Source: Prevotella sp. UBA2742
Lineage (GTDB): Bacteria > Bacteroidota > Bacteroidia > Bacteroidales > Bacteroidaceae
DNA length: 64,000 nt
Direction: 5' to 3'
Assembly (NCBI GenBank): GCA_002353485.1
Contig: DEJS01000011.1
Location: 1 to 64,000, forward strand
Below the pieces are notes generated by a model that was not told where the DNA came from, made no database searches, and saw only the letters and a program-made list of their open reading frames with translations. The translations under genes were made by a program, and so were the position numbers. Shown here one piece after another: positions 34,077 to 42,973 of the stretch (position 1 is its first letter; every line of letters starts with the position of its first letter).

Positions 34077-34261
34077 ATTGAAGCAGGATGAAAGGGGCTG
34101 AAGCGTATCATATTTGTCAGGGATTCCTGAAGATGGGAGCCTGTTCAATTGGTGACAGGTTCCCGTTATTCACATGGATAGTGTGTAGCAATCATTAGGG
34201 ATATATTTCAATTTTTTCTCACTTTTTTCTGTTTAGAGTAGCGAAATAGAAATAAAATGTG

Positions 34262-34269
34262 TAATTTTG
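34262..34269 (+). promoter_or_regulatory. -7 promoter box of a candidate non-coding RNA
   Basis: TAATTTTG, fitting TAnnTTTG. The nearest start codon in the correct direction is more than 330 bp away, with a terminator-like hairpin in between, which suggests the promoter serves an RNA gene. Confidence 0.6.
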
Positions 34270-34274
34270 TAGCC

Positions 34275-34543
34275 GGTTCGGGGAGAAATCCGGACTAATA
34301 AAGAAGCATTCGCTATTATTTCGCGCATAGCCAAGAAAAGCGTAGGAAACTCAGATTGGTATAACAAGCACGGAAATAATAAGTGACAGGTGAGCTGTAG
34401 GCAATATGGTTCTCACTGTTCAACCCAATAGTGATGCATGCACTCTTTAGAGTGTGGTGTGTCTTGTGGTTGACAGGGGTTCCAAAAAGTATTCCTACGC
34501 TTTCACCTCTTGCTATGCGCATTAAGAGCACCGCGCTCTTTTT
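34275..34543 (+). ncRNA. Candidate structured RNA of about 270 nt, family not identified
   Basis: The region has its own promoter box (34262), a hairpin with T-run at its end (AAGAGC-ACCGC-GCTCTT plus TTT, 34524-34543) and nested long-range pairings. GCGCATAGC (34323-34331) pairs with GCTATGCGC (34512-34520), a perfect 12-bp helix joins 34337-34348 (AAAGCGTAGGAA) to 34492-34503, and ACAAGCAC (34364-34371) pairs with GTG-T-CTTGT (34459-34467). Inside are local hairpins ACAGGTGAG / CTCACTGT and CACTCT-TT-AGAGTG. A rod of this length with internal loops recalls 6S RNA, but the branched top does not fit it well; tmRNA and RNase P signatures are absent. The minus-strand reading frame over it (34316-34585) is probably only its antisense. 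Confidence 0.62.
34524..34543 (+). terminator. Terminator hairpin of the candidate RNA
   Basis: AAGAGC / GCTCTT with loop ACCGC, then TTT. If transcription reads past it, it would also act as an attenuator ahead of the methyltransferase gene at 34605. Confidence 0.6.
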
Positions 34544-34556
34544 ATGTGCCGTGGCG

Positions 34557-34598
34557 TGATTGATAGTTGGGTGCATGTGTATCAATAACTATCAATCA
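34557..34598. promoter_or_regulatory. Perfect 12-bp inverted repeat before the methyltransferase gene
   Basis: TGATTGATAGTT (34557-34568) and AACTATCAATCA (34587-34598) are separated by 18 bp and end 6 bp before the ATG at 34605. It can hide the start region in an RNA hairpin or serve as a binding site for a dimeric regulator, as is common in front of restriction-modification genes. Confidence 0.6.
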
Positions 34599-34604
34599 TT
34601 AAGA

Positions 34605-35750
34605 ATGGCAAATACAAACTTGGCAAATGCGAAGACGGCAAAGAACGACGAGTTCTATACGCAATATCCCGATATTCAGAAGGAAATAAACGCCTATCTG
34701 GACTATGACCCGAATGTATTTCGTGGCAAGACGGTGCTCCTGCCTTGCGATGACCCAGAGTGGAGTAACTTTACTAAGTTCTTTGCTCAGAACTTTGAAC
34801 TATTGGGATTGAAGAAACTGATTTCCACAAGCTATGCCCCTGAAAGCAAGAAGTACAAGATGCCATACCAGCCGACACTCTTTGAAAGTGAGCAGCCTCA
34901 TTTCGACGCAGACAAGAGTAAGACGCATGGAAAGATATTCGTACTTGAACGTGATGTAACGGGCGACAATCGCATCAACATCGAAGATTTGCAATGGCAG
35001 TATCTGGAGGGTGACGGTGATTTCCGTAGTAAGGAGATACGCAAACTGCGTGACGAGGCAGACATCATTGTAACCAATCCGCCTTTCTCGCTGTTCCGTG
35101 AATTTGTTGTTTGGTTGATGGAAACGGGCAAGCAGTTCCTTATAATTGGCAATATGAATGCACTAACCTATAAAGAAGTTTTTCCTCTATTAATGAATAA
35201 TCTAATATGGCTTGGTGCAACAGGTTTCGTTTCTGATATGGTATTTGGTGTACCAGAAGGAACAGTTGTCAAGGAGAGTGATAAGAAAAAAGCAGAACGA
35301 TTAGGATATTTTGGAAATTATACGAGACTAGGCAATTCTTGTTGGTATACAAATATTGATCATGGGCGTCGTCACCAGCCACTAAAACTTATGACTATGG
35401 CTGATAACTTTAAGCATAGCAAACATAAGGATATTCGTACGAATAAGGCATATCAGAGATATGATAATTATGATGCTATTGATATCCCATACACTGATGC
35501 CATACCATCTGACTATGAAGGAGAGATGGGAGTTCCCATTTCTTTTATGGACAAGTATTGTCCGGAGCAGTTTGAAATTGTCGGTAGTTTTAACAATAGT
35601 GATATCAACCAAAAGGCAAAAGAGAACTATGTCCTAAGTACCAATACCAAAACCATTATTGATGGAGTCGAGAAATTATGGAATGGTCCTGTAGTAAACA
35701 TGTGTCCACTATATAAAAGAATAGTAATCCGTAAAAAGCAATCAGTATGA
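34605..35750 (+). CDS. EcoRI-type N6-adenine DNA methyltransferase
   Basis: 381 residues from the ATG at 34605. It starts MANTNLANAKTAKNDEFYTQ, typical of the EcoRI-methyltransferase-like family, and has a catalytic VTNPPFSLFREFVVWL near residue 157 (NPPF) and FLIIGNMNAL. It transfers a methyl group from SAM to adenine in a specific DNA site. The 3' end overlaps the DUF262-HNH gene (ATGA), so it is the protective part of a three-gene restriction cluster. Upstream are an inverted repeat and a terminator-like hairpin that may limit its expression. Confidence 0.87.
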   Translation: MANTNLANAKTAKNDEFYTQYPDIQKEINAYLDYDPNVFRGKTVLLPCDDPEWSNFTKFFAQNFELLGLKKLISTSYAPESKKYKMPYQPTLFESEQPHFDADKSKTHGKIFVLERDVTGDNRINIEDLQWQYLEGDGDFRSKEIRKLRDEADIIVTNPPFSLFREFVVWLMETGKQFLIIGNMNALTYKEVFPLLMNNLIWLGATGFVSDMVFGVPEGTVVKESDKKKAERLGYFGNYTRLGNSCWYTNIDHGRRHQPLKLMTMADNFKHSKHKDIRTNKAYQRYDNYDAIDIPYTDAIPSDYEGEMGVPISFMDKYCPEQFEIVGSFNNSDINQKAKENYVLSTNTKTIIDGVEKLWNGPVVNMCPLYKRIVIRKKQSV

Positions 35751-36946
35751 AGACAGAATTGAAAATCTACACCGTTGAGCAGATTTGCGACGGCTTTGAG
35801 TATAACGAACTGGAAGGCAAAGGTCTTTATGGTCTGGCTGGCCAGTTGACCATTCAGCCAGAATACCAGCGTAACTACATCTATGCCGACGGCAAGCGTG
35901 ACGTTGCTGTGATTGAATCTGTATTGAAAGGCTATCCGCTTGGACTGATATACTTCAACCGTAACAAAGACTATCAGTCACCTCAAACTGAATTGGAAGT
36001 TCTCGATGGTCAGCAACGCATCACTTCGCTTGGTCGTTTCATTAAGAACAAGTTTGCCGTTAAGATTAATGACTTAGAGCAAATCTTTGACGGTCTTAAT
36101 GAAGGCCAGCAACAGAAGATTCTGCAAACTAAGTTACTTGTCTATATTTGCGAAGGCGAGGGCGAACATGCCGAGGAGGAAATCAAAGAATGGTTTAAGA
36201 CAATTAACATTGCTGGCATTCCTCTTAATCATCAAGAGGAATTGAATGCCGTGTTCAGTGGGCCATTTGTTACACTATGCAAAGCGGAGTTCAGTAACTC
36301 ACAAAACGCCAATATTCAGCGTTGGGAAAGCTATGTAAAAGGACCAGCCAACCGACAGCAGTTCTTAGCAACTGCCCTGGAATGGGTAAGTCGGAATATG
36401 GACGCTAAGGATAAAGTAAGTGCTTATATGTCTGCCCATCGTCGTGACGAGGACATCAGTGAGATAAGGACCTATTTCAACACCGTAATAGATTGGGTGG
36501 ATAGCAAGTTTGATGATGTCTATGACGAAATGCAAGGCTTGAACTGGGGCGAACTCTACGAGCGTTTCCATTCGCTGCCATTGAGCCATACGGAACTGTC
36601 GCAAAAAGTGCGTGAGTTGATGCATGACGATTTCGTTGGGAATCGCCGAGGCGTGTTTGAGTATGTGCTTGGTGGCTGTCAAGATACAAAGCTCTTGAAT
36701 GTCCGTTTGTTCGACAAGCCAACCATGCGCAAAGTGTATCAGCAACAGACCGATAAGGCAAAGGCCGAGGGCGTGAGCAATTGTCCTTACTGTGCCATCG
36801 GTCACGACCAAAATGCCCGCCGCATCTGGAAACTGGAAGAAATGGATGCCGACCACGTGACAGCATGGAGCAAGGGTGGCTCAACAGATATAGAAAACTG
36901 CCAGATGTTGTGTAAGACACATAATAGGGCAAAAGGGAATAGATAA
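35747..36946 (+). CDS. DUF262 protein with C-terminal HNH nuclease
   Basis: 399 residues. The DUF262 domain has YQRNYIYADGKRDVAVIES and the catalytic-type DGQQR motif at residues 87-91 (VLDGQQRITSLG). The C-terminus is an HNH nuclease: CPYC (zinc), MDADHVTAWSKGGSTD and ENCQMLCKTHNRAKGN. In GmrSD-type enzymes DUF262 supplies NTP-dependent control and the second domain cuts DNA. The start overlaps the methyltransferase stop by 4 bp, so the two are made together. It is probably the restriction component, either of unmethylated sites or of phage-modified DNA. Confidence 0.87.
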   Translation: MKTELKIYTVEQICDGFEYNELEGKGLYGLAGQLTIQPEYQRNYIYADGKRDVAVIESVLKGYPLGLIYFNRNKDYQSPQTELEVLDGQQRITSLGRFIKNKFAVKINDLEQIFDGLNEGQQQKILQTKLLVYICEGEGEHAEEEIKEWFKTINIAGIPLNHQEELNAVFSGPFVTLCKAEFSNSQNANIQRWESYVKGPANRQQFLATALEWVSRNMDAKDKVSAYMSAHRRDEDISEIRTYFNTVIDWVDSKFDDVYDEMQGLNWGELYERFHSLPLSHTELSQKVRELMHDDFVGNRRGVFEYVLGGCQDTKLLNVRLFDKPTMRKVYQQQTDKAKAEGVSNCPYCAIGHDQNARRIWKLEEMDADHVTAWSKGGSTDIENCQMLCKTHNRAKGNR

Positions 36947-36964
36947 AATTAAAAATAGGAAAAT

Positions 36965-37864
36965 ATGGCAAAAGAACAATTCAGCAGGACGAAGGCTTGC
37001 GCTACAAAGACGTTATACGCTGTAATGAAGGAGATGATTCGACGTGGTGGCAGTATCCCAGCGAAAGAAATATATCCATGGGTGAATGACCACGTAGAAC
37101 TGACGGCCTGGGAAAAAGAACCAGCAGGAAAGATGGGGTATATCCGATGGACAAATAGTTTCCAGTTCTACTCCATTGACTATCAGAAAGCCGGCTTTAT
37201 CATCAAAAAGAATGGTACTTGGTATATAACCCCTGAAGGCGAAAAGGCTTTAAAGAAAAACCCTGAAGAGGTTATGAACACAGCTAATGCTGCCTATCAT
37301 GAGTGGCGACGGTTGAATCCAAAGGATGATAACCCTACAGAAGAACCAACGGATGAAACAGTGGAGAAAGACAATGCTGTTAATCTTGATTTATTGGAGT
37401 CAGATGCACGAGATGGCATCAGGAAATACATCATATCGAAAAGTCCGTATGAGTTTCAGGATTTAGTGGCAGCTCTGCTACGTGCTATGGGCTACCACAC
37501 ACCATTTGTTGCTCCTAAAGGAAAAGATGGAGGTATAGATATCATTGCTTACTTAGACCCATTGGGCGCTCAGACGCCTCGCATCAAAGTTCAAGTGAAG
37601 CATAAGCCAGAAACGGCTATCGGGGCATCAGACGTTCGGGCTTTGTCTGGTGTGCTGAAGACAGGTGACATTGCGTTGTTTGTAACCAGTGGTACCTATT
37701 CTACAGATGCAAGGAATGCCGCTTCGGGAAATGATAAATTTATCCGTCTTATAGATGGTGATGATTTCATTGAAATGTGGCAGGAATACTACGACAAAAT
37801 GTCGGATGACGACAAGAACATGCTGCCCCTGAAACGGATATCGTTCTTGGGGAATAACGAATAA
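36965..37864 (+). CDS. Mrr-like restriction endonuclease
   Basis: 299 residues. The N-terminal 110 residues look like the Mrr_N winged-helix domain (IPAKEIYPWVNDHVELTAWE). From about 150, SPYEFQDLVAALLRAMGYHT, GKDGGIDIIAYLDP and IKVQVKHKPE give the Mrr catalytic core: Asp near 191 and QxK near 209-211, a PD-(D/E)XK variant. A final region with FVTSGTYSTDARNAA is also typical. Mrr enzymes cut DNA with foreign methylation. It follows the DUF262-HNH gene by 18 bp, so the cluster has one methyltransferase and two different nucleases. Confidence 0.87.
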   Translation: MAKEQFSRTKACATKTLYAVMKEMIRRGGSIPAKEIYPWVNDHVELTAWEKEPAGKMGYIRWTNSFQFYSIDYQKAGFIIKKNGTWYITPEGEKALKKNPEEVMNTANAAYHEWRRLNPKDDNPTEEPTDETVEKDNAVNLDLLESDARDGIRKYIISKSPYEFQDLVAALLRAMGYHTPFVAPKGKDGGIDIIAYLDPLGAQTPRIKVQVKHKPETAIGASDVRALSGVLKTGDIALFVTSGTYSTDARNAASGNDKFIRLIDGDDFIEMWQEYYDKMSDDDKNMLPLKRISFLGNNE

Positions 37865-38093
37865 CAGGAACGTCGATGCCGAACTTTTCGCAATTGTCCG
37901 GCATCGATGTCTTAGTTCAGTGCCACAATGTAGGAGTGGTTGATGACTTCCTCAGTATGATATTCGGTAAGTAGAGTTACAAAAAACAGGGAATAAGGAT
38001 GAAAAACAAAAATTATCAAGATTCGATTCTCAAATATCAATTAAAATTAGTACCTTTGCAGCCGCTTAATAATAAATAAGGTATAAGAAAGAG
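37865..38093. other. 228-bp intergenic gap with promoter
   Basis: The gap starts with an imperfect dyad around the restriction gene stop (GATGCCGAAC / TCCGGCATCGATG) that may act as a terminator but lacks a strong T-run. It ends with the promoter of the ABC-F gene. No ORF was recognised. Confidence 0.45.
38051..38058 (+). promoter_or_regulatory. -7 promoter box of the ABC-F gene
   Basis: TACCTTTG, 35 bp upstream of the ATG at 38094. Confidence 0.65.
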
Positions 38094-39707
38094 ATGATAA
38101 CAGTCACAAACTTAGCTATCCAGTTTGGCAAGAAGACCCTTTACAAGGATGTAAACCTGAAGTTCACCAGTGGTAATATATACGGCATCATCGGCGCCAA
38201 CGGTGCTGGCAAGTCTACATTGCTACGTGCCATCAGCGGCGAGCTGGAACCTAACAAAGGTACTATTGAGATGCAGCCCGGCGAACGTCTCAGTGTACTG
38301 GAACAGGACCACTTCAAATATGACGAGTACACGGTGATGGACACCGTTCTGATGGGACATCAGCCGCTGTGGCAGAATATGAAGGAGCGCGAGGCGCTCT
38401 ATGCCAAGGCCGAAATGACCGAAGAGGATGGTGTGCGCGCTGCTGACCTGGAAATGGCCTTTGCCGAGATGAACGGCTGGGAAGCCGAGAGCGAGGCAGC
38501 ACAGCTGTTGCAGAACCTGGGCGTACAGGAGGGACAGCACTATAAGCAGATGAGCGAAATATCGAACAACGAAAAGGTGCGCGTCATGCTGGCCAAGGCG
38601 CTGTTCGGACATCCCGACAACCTGCTGCTGGACGAGCCCACCAACGACCTGGACCTGGACACCGTACAGTGGCTGGAGGAATATCTGTCAAACCTGGAAC
38701 AGTGCGTGCTCGTAGTCAGCCACGACCGTCACTTCCTCGATGCTGTATCTACACAGACCGTTGACATAGACTTCGGCAAGGTGACTCTGTTCTCGGGTAA
38801 CTACTCTTTCTGGTACGAGTCGAGCCAGCTGGCACTGCGTCAGCAGCAGAACCAGAAGATGAAGGCAGAGGAGAAACGCAAGCAGCTGGAAGAGTTCATA
38901 CGCCGGTTCTCGGCCAATGTGGCCAAGTCGAAACAAACCACTTCACGTAAGAAGATGCTGGAGAAACTGAACGTAGAGGAAATTACGCCCTCGACACGTA
39001 AGTACCCTGGCATCATTTTCTCCATGGAGCGCGAGCCAGGAACACAAATTCTGGAAGTGGAAGGACTGAAAGCTGTAGACAGCGATGGAACAGTACTCTT
39101 CGATAACGTATCGTTCACCATAGAGAAAGGACAGAAGACGGTGTTCCTCTCGCACAACCCCAAGGCCATGACCGCCCTGTTCGAGATTATCAACGGCAAC
39201 CGCGAAGCACAAGCCGGAACGTACAAATGGGGCGTCACCATAACGACGGCATACCTGCCGCTGGACAATACTGCATTCTTCCAGTCGGAACTGAACCTGG
39301 TAGACTGGCTGTCGCAGTATGGCACGGGCAACGAAGTAATGATGAAGTCGTTCCTGGGACGTATGCTGTTCAAGGAGGAAGACGTGCTGAAGCATGTCAA
39401 CGTGCTGTCGGGTGGCGAGAAGATGCGCTGCATGATAGCACGCATGCAGCTGAAGAACGCCAACTGCCTTATACTGGATACACCGACGAACCATCTGGAC
39501 CTGGAGTCTATCCAGGCATTCAACAACAACCTCATTTCTTTCAAGGGCAACATTCTGTTTGCTTCGCACGACCATGAGTTCATCAACACCGTGGCCGACA
39601 GAATCATAGAGCTGACACCGAAAGGAACCATTGACAAACTGACAACATACGACGACTACATCTACGATGAAAGCATCAAGGCGAAGAAAGCTGAGATGTA
39701 CGCGTGA
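38094..39707 (+). CDS. ybiT: ABC-F ATPase of the YbiT type
   Basis: 537 residues with two ATP-binding domains and no membrane segments. Domain 1 has Walker A GIIGANGAGKSTLLRA and Walker B LLLDEPTNDLDLDTVQWLEE; its signature is MSEISNNEK instead of LSGGE, a deviation also known in YbiT. The linker holds the basic coiled region RRFSANVAKSKQTTSRKKML. Domain 2 has a weaker Walker A (VFLSHNPKAMTALF in place of GxxGxGKS), a normal VLSGGEKMR signature and LILDTPTNHLDLESIQ. ABC-F proteins act on ribosomes during translation. It seems to be a stand-alone gene followed by grpE 45 bp later. Confidence 0.85.
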   Translation: MITVTNLAIQFGKKTLYKDVNLKFTSGNIYGIIGANGAGKSTLLRAISGELEPNKGTIEMQPGERLSVLEQDHFKYDEYTVMDTVLMGHQPLWQNMKEREALYAKAEMTEEDGVRAADLEMAFAEMNGWEAESEAAQLLQNLGVQEGQHYKQMSEISNNEKVRVMLAKALFGHPDNLLLDEPTNDLDLDTVQWLEEYLSNLEQCVLVVSHDRHFLDAVSTQTVDIDFGKVTLFSGNYSFWYESSQLALRQQQNQKMKAEEKRKQLEEFIRRFSANVAKSKQTTSRKKMLEKLNVEEITPSTRKYPGIIFSMEREPGTQILEVEGLKAVDSDGTVLFDNVSFTIEKGQKTVFLSHNPKAMTALFEIINGNREAQAGTYKWGVTITTAYLPLDNTAFFQSELNLVDWLSQYGTGNEVMMKSFLGRMLFKEEDVLKHVNVLSGGEKMRCMIARMQLKNANCLILDTPTNHLDLESIQAFNNNLISFKGNILFASHDHEFINTVADRIIELTPKGTIDKLTTYDDYIYDESIKAKKAEMYA

Positions 39708-39752
39708 TGTTGGCACGATATTTGCTAATAAGCCTGTAAAATCACTATAGCT

Positions 39753-40337
39753 ATGAAAGAAGAAGAAATAAAACACGTAGACGAGGAAGAAACCCTCGAG
39801 AATACCGAACAAGAGGAAGAAACAGTGGCCAGCGATTCTGTCGCTGAGGATGACACGACGGCAAGCGAGACTGCTGCTGAAGAAAAAACACCGCTGGAAA
39901 CCGCCCAAGAAGAAATAGAGCAGCTGAAAGACAAATACCTGCGCTCTGTAGCCGAATTTGACAACTACCGCAAGCGTACACTGAAGGAAAAAGCAGAGCT
40001 GATTCTAAATGGCGGAGAAAAAGCTGTACAAGCCATACTGCCTGTCATTGACGACATGGAACGCGCCATAGAGAACGGACAGAAAACCGACGACCCCGAA
40101 GTGCTGCGCGAAGGAATGGACCTGATATACCATAAGTTTATGAAGGCACTGGAGAGCCTGGGAGTGAAGAAGATTGAGACTGAGGGCGCTGACTTCGACA
40201 CCGATATGCACGAAGCCGTAGCAATGGTTCCAGGCATGGGCGACGACAAGAAAGGAAAGGTCATCGACTGTTTGCAGACTGGCTACCAGCTGAATGACAA
40301 AGTAATTCGCCACGCCAAAGTGGCTGTTGGACAATAA
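39753..40337 (+). CDS. grpE: Nucleotide exchange factor GrpE
   Basis: 194 residues. A long acidic N-terminal tail (EEEIKHVDEEETLENTEQEE) leads into the helical dimer region (QLKDKYLRSVAEFDNYRKRT, the family signature), LPVIDDMERAIENG and the C-terminal beta domain FDTDMHEAVAMVPGM. GrpE opens DnaK to exchange ADP for ATP. dnaJ follows 44 bp downstream in the same direction; dnaK itself is not in the window, as is common in Bacteroidales. Confidence 0.95.
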   Translation: MKEEEIKHVDEEETLENTEQEEETVASDSVAEDDTTASETAAEEKTPLETAQEEIEQLKDKYLRSVAEFDNYRKRTLKEKAELILNGGEKAVQAILPVIDDMERAIENGQKTDDPEVLREGMDLIYHKFMKALESLGVKKIETEGADFDTDMHEAVAMVPGMGDDKKGKVIDCLQTGYQLNDKVIRHAKVAVGQ

Positions 40338-40381
40338 CGATTGGCAATCTGTGTATTGACAGTTGAGAACGTAACACGTAA

Positions 40382-41539
40382 ATGGCACAAAAAAGAGACT
40401 ACTACGAGGTGCTTGGCGTAGACAAAAACGCCACAGAAGATCAGATAAAAAAGGCGTACCGCACCATCGCCATTAAGTACCACCCTGACCGTAACCCGGG
40501 CAATAAGGAGGCAGAAGAGAAGTTCAAGGAGGCGGCAGAAGCCTACGACGTACTGCACGACCCGCAGAAACGCGAGAAGTATGATACGTTCGGATTCAGC
40601 GGTGCTGGCTCTGGAGGCTTCGACCCGTTCGGAGGAGCATCGATGAACATGGACGACATATTCTCGATGTTTGGCGACATCTTTGGCGGAAGAGCCGGAT
40701 TCAGCGGATTCGGCGGGGGCGCCAAGCGCGGACCACAAGTACACCGCGGTAGCGACTTGCGACTGAAAGTAAGGCTGTCGTTGGAAGAGGTGGCACATGG
40801 CGTCACGAAGAAGTTTAAGGTTCGGAAGGACATTACCTGCTCACACTGTCACGGAACGGGTGCAGAGGCAGGAAGTACGGACGAGATATGTCCGACATGT
40901 CATGGCAGCGGCGTCATCACACATACTACGCAAAGCATCTTCGGAATGATGCAGACACAGGGTGTCTGCCCGACATGTGACGGTAGCGGAAAAGTGATAA
41001 AGAATAAGTGCAAGCACTGTAACGGTACCGGTGTGGAGAAAGGCGAGGAAGTGGTAGAAATCAAGATTCCTGCCGGAGTAGCCGAAGGCATGGTTGTCAA
41101 TGTACCAGGAAAGGGCAATGCCGGCATGCGCAACGGCGTGAACGGCGACATTCAGGTATTTATTGAGGAGGAGGAGAACGACACCTTCATTCGAGACGAT
41201 AACAACCTGATATACAACCTTCTGTTAGACTTTCCTACAGCTGCACTTGGTGGAGAGGTGGAAATCCCGACCATTGAAGGCACAAAGCTGAAGGTTAAGA
41301 TGGAGCCTGGTACCCAGCCCGGCAAGACGATGCGTCTACGGGGCAAGGGACTGCCTGCCGTACAAGGATATGGACGCGGTAACGGCGACCTGGTTGTCAA
41401 CGTCAGCGTGTACATACCCAAGACGCTGAGCCGCGACGAAAAAAATGCTATAGAAACGTTCCGAAGTAGCGATAACTTCAAGGGAGATGCCGCTACAAAG
41501 AGAAGTATATTCCAGAAATTCAAGAACTACTTTAGCTGA
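40382..41539 (+). CDS. dnaJ: Molecular chaperone DnaJ
   Basis: 385 residues with all parts of a type I DnaJ: J domain with IAIKYHPDRNPGNKEAEEKF (HPD), a Gly/Phe-rich linker (SGAGSGGFDPFGG and following), four CxxCxGxG zinc motifs (CSHCHGTG, CPTCHGSG, CPTCDGSG, CKHCNGTG), and the C-terminal substrate domains. It brings unfolded proteins to DnaK and stimulates its ATPase. The stop overlaps the folC start by 1 bp. Confidence 0.97.
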   Translation: MAQKRDYYEVLGVDKNATEDQIKKAYRTIAIKYHPDRNPGNKEAEEKFKEAAEAYDVLHDPQKREKYDTFGFSGAGSGGFDPFGGASMNMDDIFSMFGDIFGGRAGFSGFGGGAKRGPQVHRGSDLRLKVRLSLEEVAHGVTKKFKVRKDITCSHCHGTGAEAGSTDEICPTCHGSGVITHTTQSIFGMMQTQGVCPTCDGSGKVIKNKCKHCNGTGVEKGEEVVEIKIPAGVAEGMVVNVPGKGNAGMRNGVNGDIQVFIEEEENDTFIRDDNNLIYNLLLDFPTAALGGEVEIPTIEGTKLKVKMEPGTQPGKTMRLRGKGLPAVQGYGRGNGDLVVNVSVYIPKTLSRDEKNAIETFRSSDNFKGDAATKRSIFQKFKNYFS

Positions 41540-42855
41540 TGAACTACAAGGAGACCTGCGACTACCTGTACCGGCAGATGCCCATGTTCGAACGACAAGG
41601 GGCTTCTGGCTATAAAGAAGGGCTGGACAATACGCTGGCGCTGGACAAGCACTTCGGACATCCACACCGGGCGTATGCCACCATTCATGTTGGCGGTACT
41701 AACGGTAAAGGCAGCGTCTCGCACTCTATCGCATCGATACTACAGCAGTGCGGATATCGCGTAGGTCTCTACACTTCTCCACATCTTGTAGATTTCAGGG
41801 AACGCATACGCGTCAACGGGAAACCTGTCAGCGAGCGCTATGTGACGAAGTTCGTAGAGACGGAGCGTTCCTTCTTCGAACCGCTGCACCCTTCGTTCTT
41901 TGAGGTGACTACGGCTATGGCTTTCAAATACTTCCGCGACAAGGAGGTGGACATTGCTGTAGTCGAAGTGGGCTTAGGCGGCAGACTGGACTGCACCAAC
42001 ATCATCACACCACTGGTGTCGGTCATTACAAACATCAGTTTTGACCACACACAATTCCTGGGCAACACTTTAGCCAAAATAGCATCAGAGAAAGCTGGCA
42101 TTATAAAAAAAGGTGTACCCGTCATCATTGGTGAGGATAACGAAGAGACTCGTCACGTCTTTGAAGCTAAGGCCAAAGAGATGGAAGCCCCCATTATCTT
42201 TGCAGAGGACGACCCAATGGTAATCAGCGCAACACCCTCTGTCAATGGTGGCATGAACTATCTTACGAAGATGTTTGGAGAACTGCACTGTGACCTGGGC
42301 GGACTTTATCAGGTCAAGAACATGAACACGCTAATGCCAGTGTTAAAGGTTTTGGTTGACAAGGGCTTCCTGGCCCAATGTACAAACGAGGCATCCATTG
42401 CCAAATGTGCCTACGAGTTGCGTGAGAGCCTGAGCAATGTTGCAGCAAACACTGGGCTGATGGGGCGTTGGCAGGTGGTCGATCAGCATCCCATGGTGGT
42501 ATGCGACACCGGACATAACGTTGGTGGATGGCAGTATCTGAGCCAGCAACTGAACTCAGTAAACTGCCAGAAGATGCATATCGTGTTTGGCATGGTGAAC
42601 GACAAAGATGTCAATGGCGTACTGGAACTGCTTCCCAAGAATGCCACCTACTATTTTACAAAAGCCGACTCCAAGCGAGCCATTCCTGAACGTTCCTTAC
42701 AGGCCATGGCCAAAGACACAGGACTTACCGGTAACGCATATCCTACTGTCGCAGAGGCATATAAAGCAGCAAGGAAAGTTGCATCGGAAAGAGATTTCAT
42801 CTTCGTAGGAGGCTCCAGCTACGTAGTAGGCGACTTCCTCGGGAAAGCCCTTTAG
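41539..42855 (+). CDS. folC: Folylpolyglutamate synthase / dihydrofolate synthase
   Basis: 438 residues. Mur-ligase-type markers: IHVGGTNGKGSVSHSIASIL (P-loop), YTSPHLVDFRERIRVNG, VEVGLGGRLDCTN, VITNISFDHTQFLGN, and MGRWQVVDQHPMVVCDTGHN in the C-terminal domain. It adds glutamate to dihydropteroate and folates in the cytoplasm. The start is coupled to the dnaJ stop (TGATG-type overlap), an arrangement between unrelated functions that probably reflects compact packing. Confidence 0.93.
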   Translation: MNYKETCDYLYRQMPMFERQGASGYKEGLDNTLALDKHFGHPHRAYATIHVGGTNGKGSVSHSIASILQQCGYRVGLYTSPHLVDFRERIRVNGKPVSERYVTKFVETERSFFEPLHPSFFEVTTAMAFKYFRDKEVDIAVVEVGLGGRLDCTNIITPLVSVITNISFDHTQFLGNTLAKIASEKAGIIKKGVPVIIGEDNEETRHVFEAKAKEMEAPIIFAEDDPMVISATPSVNGGMNYLTKMFGELHCDLGGLYQVKNMNTLMPVLKVLVDKGFLAQCTNEASIAKCAYELRESLSNVAANTGLMGRWQVVDQHPMVVCDTGHNVGGWQYLSQQLNSVNCQKMHIVFGMVNDKDVNGVLELLPKNATYYFTKADSKRAIPERSLQAMAKDTGLTGNAYPTVAEAYKAARKVASERDFIFVGGSSYVVGDFLGKAL

Positions 42856-42920
42856 GTGTTTTTAACACTCTCATAAACGTTTTTTTAAGTGTTTCTTTCG
42901 TCATTCTCATTTTTTTTAGG

Positions 42921-42928
42921 TTACTTTG
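42921..42928 (+). promoter_or_regulatory. Likely -7 promoter box of the galactose genes
   Basis: TTACTTTG differs from TAnnTTTG at one position and lies 46 bp before galM, after a T-rich run. Two GTTTTT-containing stretches just upstream (about 42857-42895) may hold the folC terminator or a regulator site. Confidence 0.45.
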
Positions 42929-42973
42929 CAGAAAGAATATATAAAGCATTTGTGTAACTTAAAACAATAAAGT

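Noticed and set aside
34275..34543. tmRNA or RNase P RNA
   Set aside because: No tRNA-like ends with a tag-peptide frame, and no conserved RNase P core sequence was found.
34316..34585. 89-codon minus-strand frame over the candidate RNA
   Set aside because: The strong pairing, promoter and terminator on the plus strand explain the conservation better; the frame has no start context or promoter.
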